A stretch of DNA of 32,982 nucleotides, taken from assembly GCF_006438725.1 (NCBI RefSeq), contig NZ_RCZD01000023.1:1-32982 (forward strand), given 5' to 3'. Below the pieces are notes generated by a model that was not told where the DNA came from, ran no database searches, and saw only the letters and a program-made list of their open reading frames with translations. The position numbers and the translations under genes are program-made. The stretch is from Ewingella americana (GTDB lineage Bacteria > Pseudomonadota > Gammaproteobacteria > Enterobacterales > Enterobacteriaceae). Shown here one piece after another: positions 31,356-32,982 of this stretch (position 1 is its first letter; the number at the start of each line of letters is the position of its first letter).

Positions 31356-32645
31356 TTGGAGCACGTCTCGACAACTACCCTCATCATCATATTGATCATA
31401 ATGGTGGTGGTTTCGGCTTATTTTTCCGCCTCCGAGACCGGCATGATGACGCTCAACCGTTACCGTTTACGTCACCTCGCCAAACAAGGCAATCGTGGAG
31501 CGCGCCGCGTTGAGAAACTGCTGAAACGGCCTGACCAACTGATAAGCCTGGTTCTCATCGGTAATAACCTGGTCAACATTCTCGCTTCCGCTCTGGCAAC
31601 AATTGTGGGCATCCGTTTGTACGGGGATGCAGGAGTGGCGATAGCGACCGGTATTCTGACCTTTGTCGTGCTGCTGTTCGCTGAAGTGTTGCCGAAAACC
31701 TTTGCGGCGCTGAACCCTGAGCGTATTGCGTTTCCAAGCAGCCTGCTGCTGCGCCCGTTGCAAACAATCATGATGCCGCTGGTGTGGATCCTCAACAGTC
31801 TGTCTCGTCTGCTGATGCGCATGTGTGGCGTAAAAACCAACGTGGGAATTAGCGATGCTATGAGCAAAGAGGAGTTACGCACCATTGTAAACGAATCCCG
31901 CTCGCAGATTTCACGCCGCAATCAGGACATGTTGCTATCGGTTCTCGATCTGGAAAAAGTCACCGTTGATGACATCATGGTGCCGCGTAATGAAATTGTC
32001 GGCATAGACATCAATGACGACTGGAAGTCGATCATCCGCCAGTTGACGCACTCCCCGCATGGCCGCATTGCGCTTTATCGTAATTCTCTGGATGACGCCA
32101 TTGGTATGCTGCGCCTGCGCGAAGCCTACCGCATGATGACCGAGAAAAAAGAGTTCACCAAAGAGAACCTGCTTCGTGCAGCCGATGAAATTTACTATAT
32201 TCCCGAAGGCACACCGCTCAACATTCAGCTGGTAAAATTCCAGCGCAATAAGAAGAAAGTGGGCATCGTGGTCGATGAATATGGTGATATTCAGGGGCTG
32301 GTGACGGTCGAGGATATTCTTGAGGAGATCGTGGGCGACTTTACGACATCCATGTCCCCGACGCTGGCAGAGGAAGTTACGCCACAAAGCGACGGTTCTG
32401 TCGTCATTGAAGGCAGTGCGAACGTTCGTGAACTGAATAAAGCCTTCAACTGGACCTTACCTGCTGATGGCCCGCGCACCGTGAACGGCATGCTGCTGGA
32501 GATTCTGGAAGAGATTCCGCAAGTAGGTGCCAACCTGCGCGTGGAGAACTACGCGGTAGAGATCCTCGCGGTGCAGGACAATATGATAAAACAAGTGCAG
32601 GTACGCCCAATGCAGCCATTGCATAACACGGTAAATCGGCGCTGA
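31356..32645 (+). CDS. corB: CorB/CorC-family transporter (UPF0053, YfjD)
   Basis: A 429-aa membrane protein with an N-terminal DUF21/CNNM transmembrane domain (about 1-180; FSASETGMMTLNRYRLRHLA), a pair of CBS domains (about 190-330; VDDIMVPRNEIVGID and VDEYGDIQGLVTVEDILEE), and a C-terminal CorC/HlyC domain (about 345-420). CorB and relatives are involved in Mg2+/Co2+ efflux. The start is TTG with AAGGAATT upstream, giving MEHVSTTTLIIILI as in E. coli YfjD. The terminator expected after it is disrupted by an insertion sequence. Confidence 0.95.
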   Translation: MEHVSTTTLIIILIIMVVVSAYFSASETGMMTLNRYRLRHLAKQGNRGARRVEKLLKRPDQLISLVLIGNNLVNILASALATIVGIRLYGDAGVAIATGILTFVVLLFAEVLPKTFAALNPERIAFPSSLLLRPLQTIMMPLVWILNSLSRLLMRMCGVKTNVGISDAMSKEELRTIVNESRSQISRRNQDMLLSVLDLEKVTVDDIMVPRNEIVGIDINDDWKSIIRQLTHSPHGRIALYRNSLDDAIGMLRLREAYRMMTEKKEFTKENLLRAADEIYYIPEGTPLNIQLVKFQRNKKKVGIVVDEYGDIQGLVTVEDILEEIVGDFTTSMSPTLAEEVTPQSDGSVVIEGSANVRELNKAFNWTLPADGPRTVNGMLLEILEEIPQVGANLRVENYAVEILAVQDNMIKQVQVRPMQPLHNTVNRR

Positions 32646-32669
32646 TTCCTGATCACCCAACATAAAAAA

Positions 32670-32684
32670 CGCCCACTTTTAAGC
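32670..32684 (+). terminator. Truncated corB terminator stem
   Basis: AAACGCCCACTTTTAAG looks like the left arm and loop of an A-tract/GCCCACTT hairpin, but the expected AAGTGGGC right arm stops after AAG where the insertion-sequence end begins. The original terminator is presumably split by the insertion; the other half would be on the far side of the element. Confidence 0.5.
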
Positions 32685-32685
32685 G

Positions 32686-32982
32686 TAATGCCGTTCACTT
32701 AAGCCTCACGTGACTTAAAACTGAACGGATATTTAGGTGGTATGTAAAGCACTGTACGATCGTATCGTCGGTGCTTTCTTTTTTCCGGAAGGATAAACGC
32801 TTTTACATTTTCCCTCATTCCTTTCAGATGCTTAGGGATGTTTCCCGCAGCGCCTTTACCGCTCACTCTGACCTGCGATACCAGGATATTTAATGCCGCA
32901 ACAAAGCTAATTCGCGTCGGTATGACTCCAGCCTCCCCTGCTATATCAACCATTTCCTTTCTCAGCAGATTATAGGAGACCA
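32686..32982 (-). mobile_element. IS4-type insertion sequence, transposase-3' end (partial)
   Basis: TAATGCCGTTCACTTAAG at 32686 resembles the IS4 terminal repeat (TAATGCCGATCAGTTAAG from memory), and a transposase C-terminus reads into it. Only this end is in the window. The corB-proximal target sequence is consistent with insertion into a transcription terminator hairpin. Confidence 0.75.
32699..32982 (-). CDS. IS4-family transposase, C-terminal fragment (continues past window)
   Basis: The open frame continues to the right edge, reading YNLLRKEMVDIAGEAGVIPTR then ISFVAALNIL, IPKHLKGMRENVKAFILPEKRKHRRYDR and a stop at 32699-32701. YN(L)(V/L)R...GVxPTRISF...IPKHL is the typical IS4-family DDE transposase C-terminus. 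The catalytic D, D and E residues lie outside the window, so intactness cannot be judged. The ATG at 32953 is internal, not a start. Confidence 0.88.
   Translation of the reverse strand, partial: VSYNLLRKEMVDIAGEAGVIPTRISFVAALNILVSQVRVSGKGAAGNIPKHLKGMRENVKAFILPEKRKHRRYDRTVLYIPPKYPFSFKSREA

Overview
The window comes from an enterobacterium, most likely Serratia or a close relative such as Rahnella or Yersinia. The evidence is the 16S rRNA 5' end, the gene order rrn-clpB-pgeF-rluD-bamD-raiA-pheLA-tyrA-aroF ... rplS-trmD-rimM-rpsP-ffh-ypjD-corB known from E. coli K-12, and near-identity of the proteins to E. coli. Genus is an inference; no database search was possible.

Left part (1-10.46 kb) is conserved core. 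It holds the 5' end of a leftward 16S rRNA gene with its P1/P2 promoters and boxA. Next come clpB with a sigma-32-type promoter, the overlapping pair rluD-pgeF, and the outer-membrane lipoprotein gene bamD. raiA follows, with a CRP-like site. The aromatic amino-acid block is the attenuated pheL-pheA unit and the convergent aroF-tyrA operon with TyrR boxes.

Middle part (about 10.5-26.65 kb) lies between aroF and rplS, where E. coli K-12 carries yfiL-yfiRNB. It is a P2/186-type element reduced to a regulatory and replication segment plus a complete contractile tail and lysis module. The order is 186 CI-like repressor (leftward), small early genes, P2 gpA-like replication initiator, an SOS-box-controlled 64-codon ORF, then X, holin, lysozyme, Rz/Rz1, R, V, W, J, I, H, FI, FII, E/E', T, U, D and ogr. 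There is no integrase, portal, terminase, scaffold, capsid, head completion, S or G gene. This is the architecture of an R-type tailocin, a phage-tail-like bacteriocin. Serracin P of Serratia plymuthica is a described tailocin of this general kind, but identity to it was not tested.

The control logic can be read from the DNA. Two operators with identical half-sites (AACTTG-N6-CAAGTT) sit on the early rightward promoter and on the ogr promoter. Three GTTGTGCCAC elements of Ogr type precede the X-R, V-H and FI-D operons. A near-consensus LexA box precedes a small unknown ORF. The inferred cascade is DNA damage, LexA cleavage, inactivation of the repressor (perhaps through the 64-aa product), ogr derepression, late operon expression, and lysis with particle release.

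Right part (26.65-32.98 kb) is core again: the leftward rpsP-rimM-trmD-rplS operon, leftward ffh, and rightward ypjD and corB. The window ends inside an IS4-type insertion sequence whose terminal repeat abuts, and seems to have split, the corB terminator.
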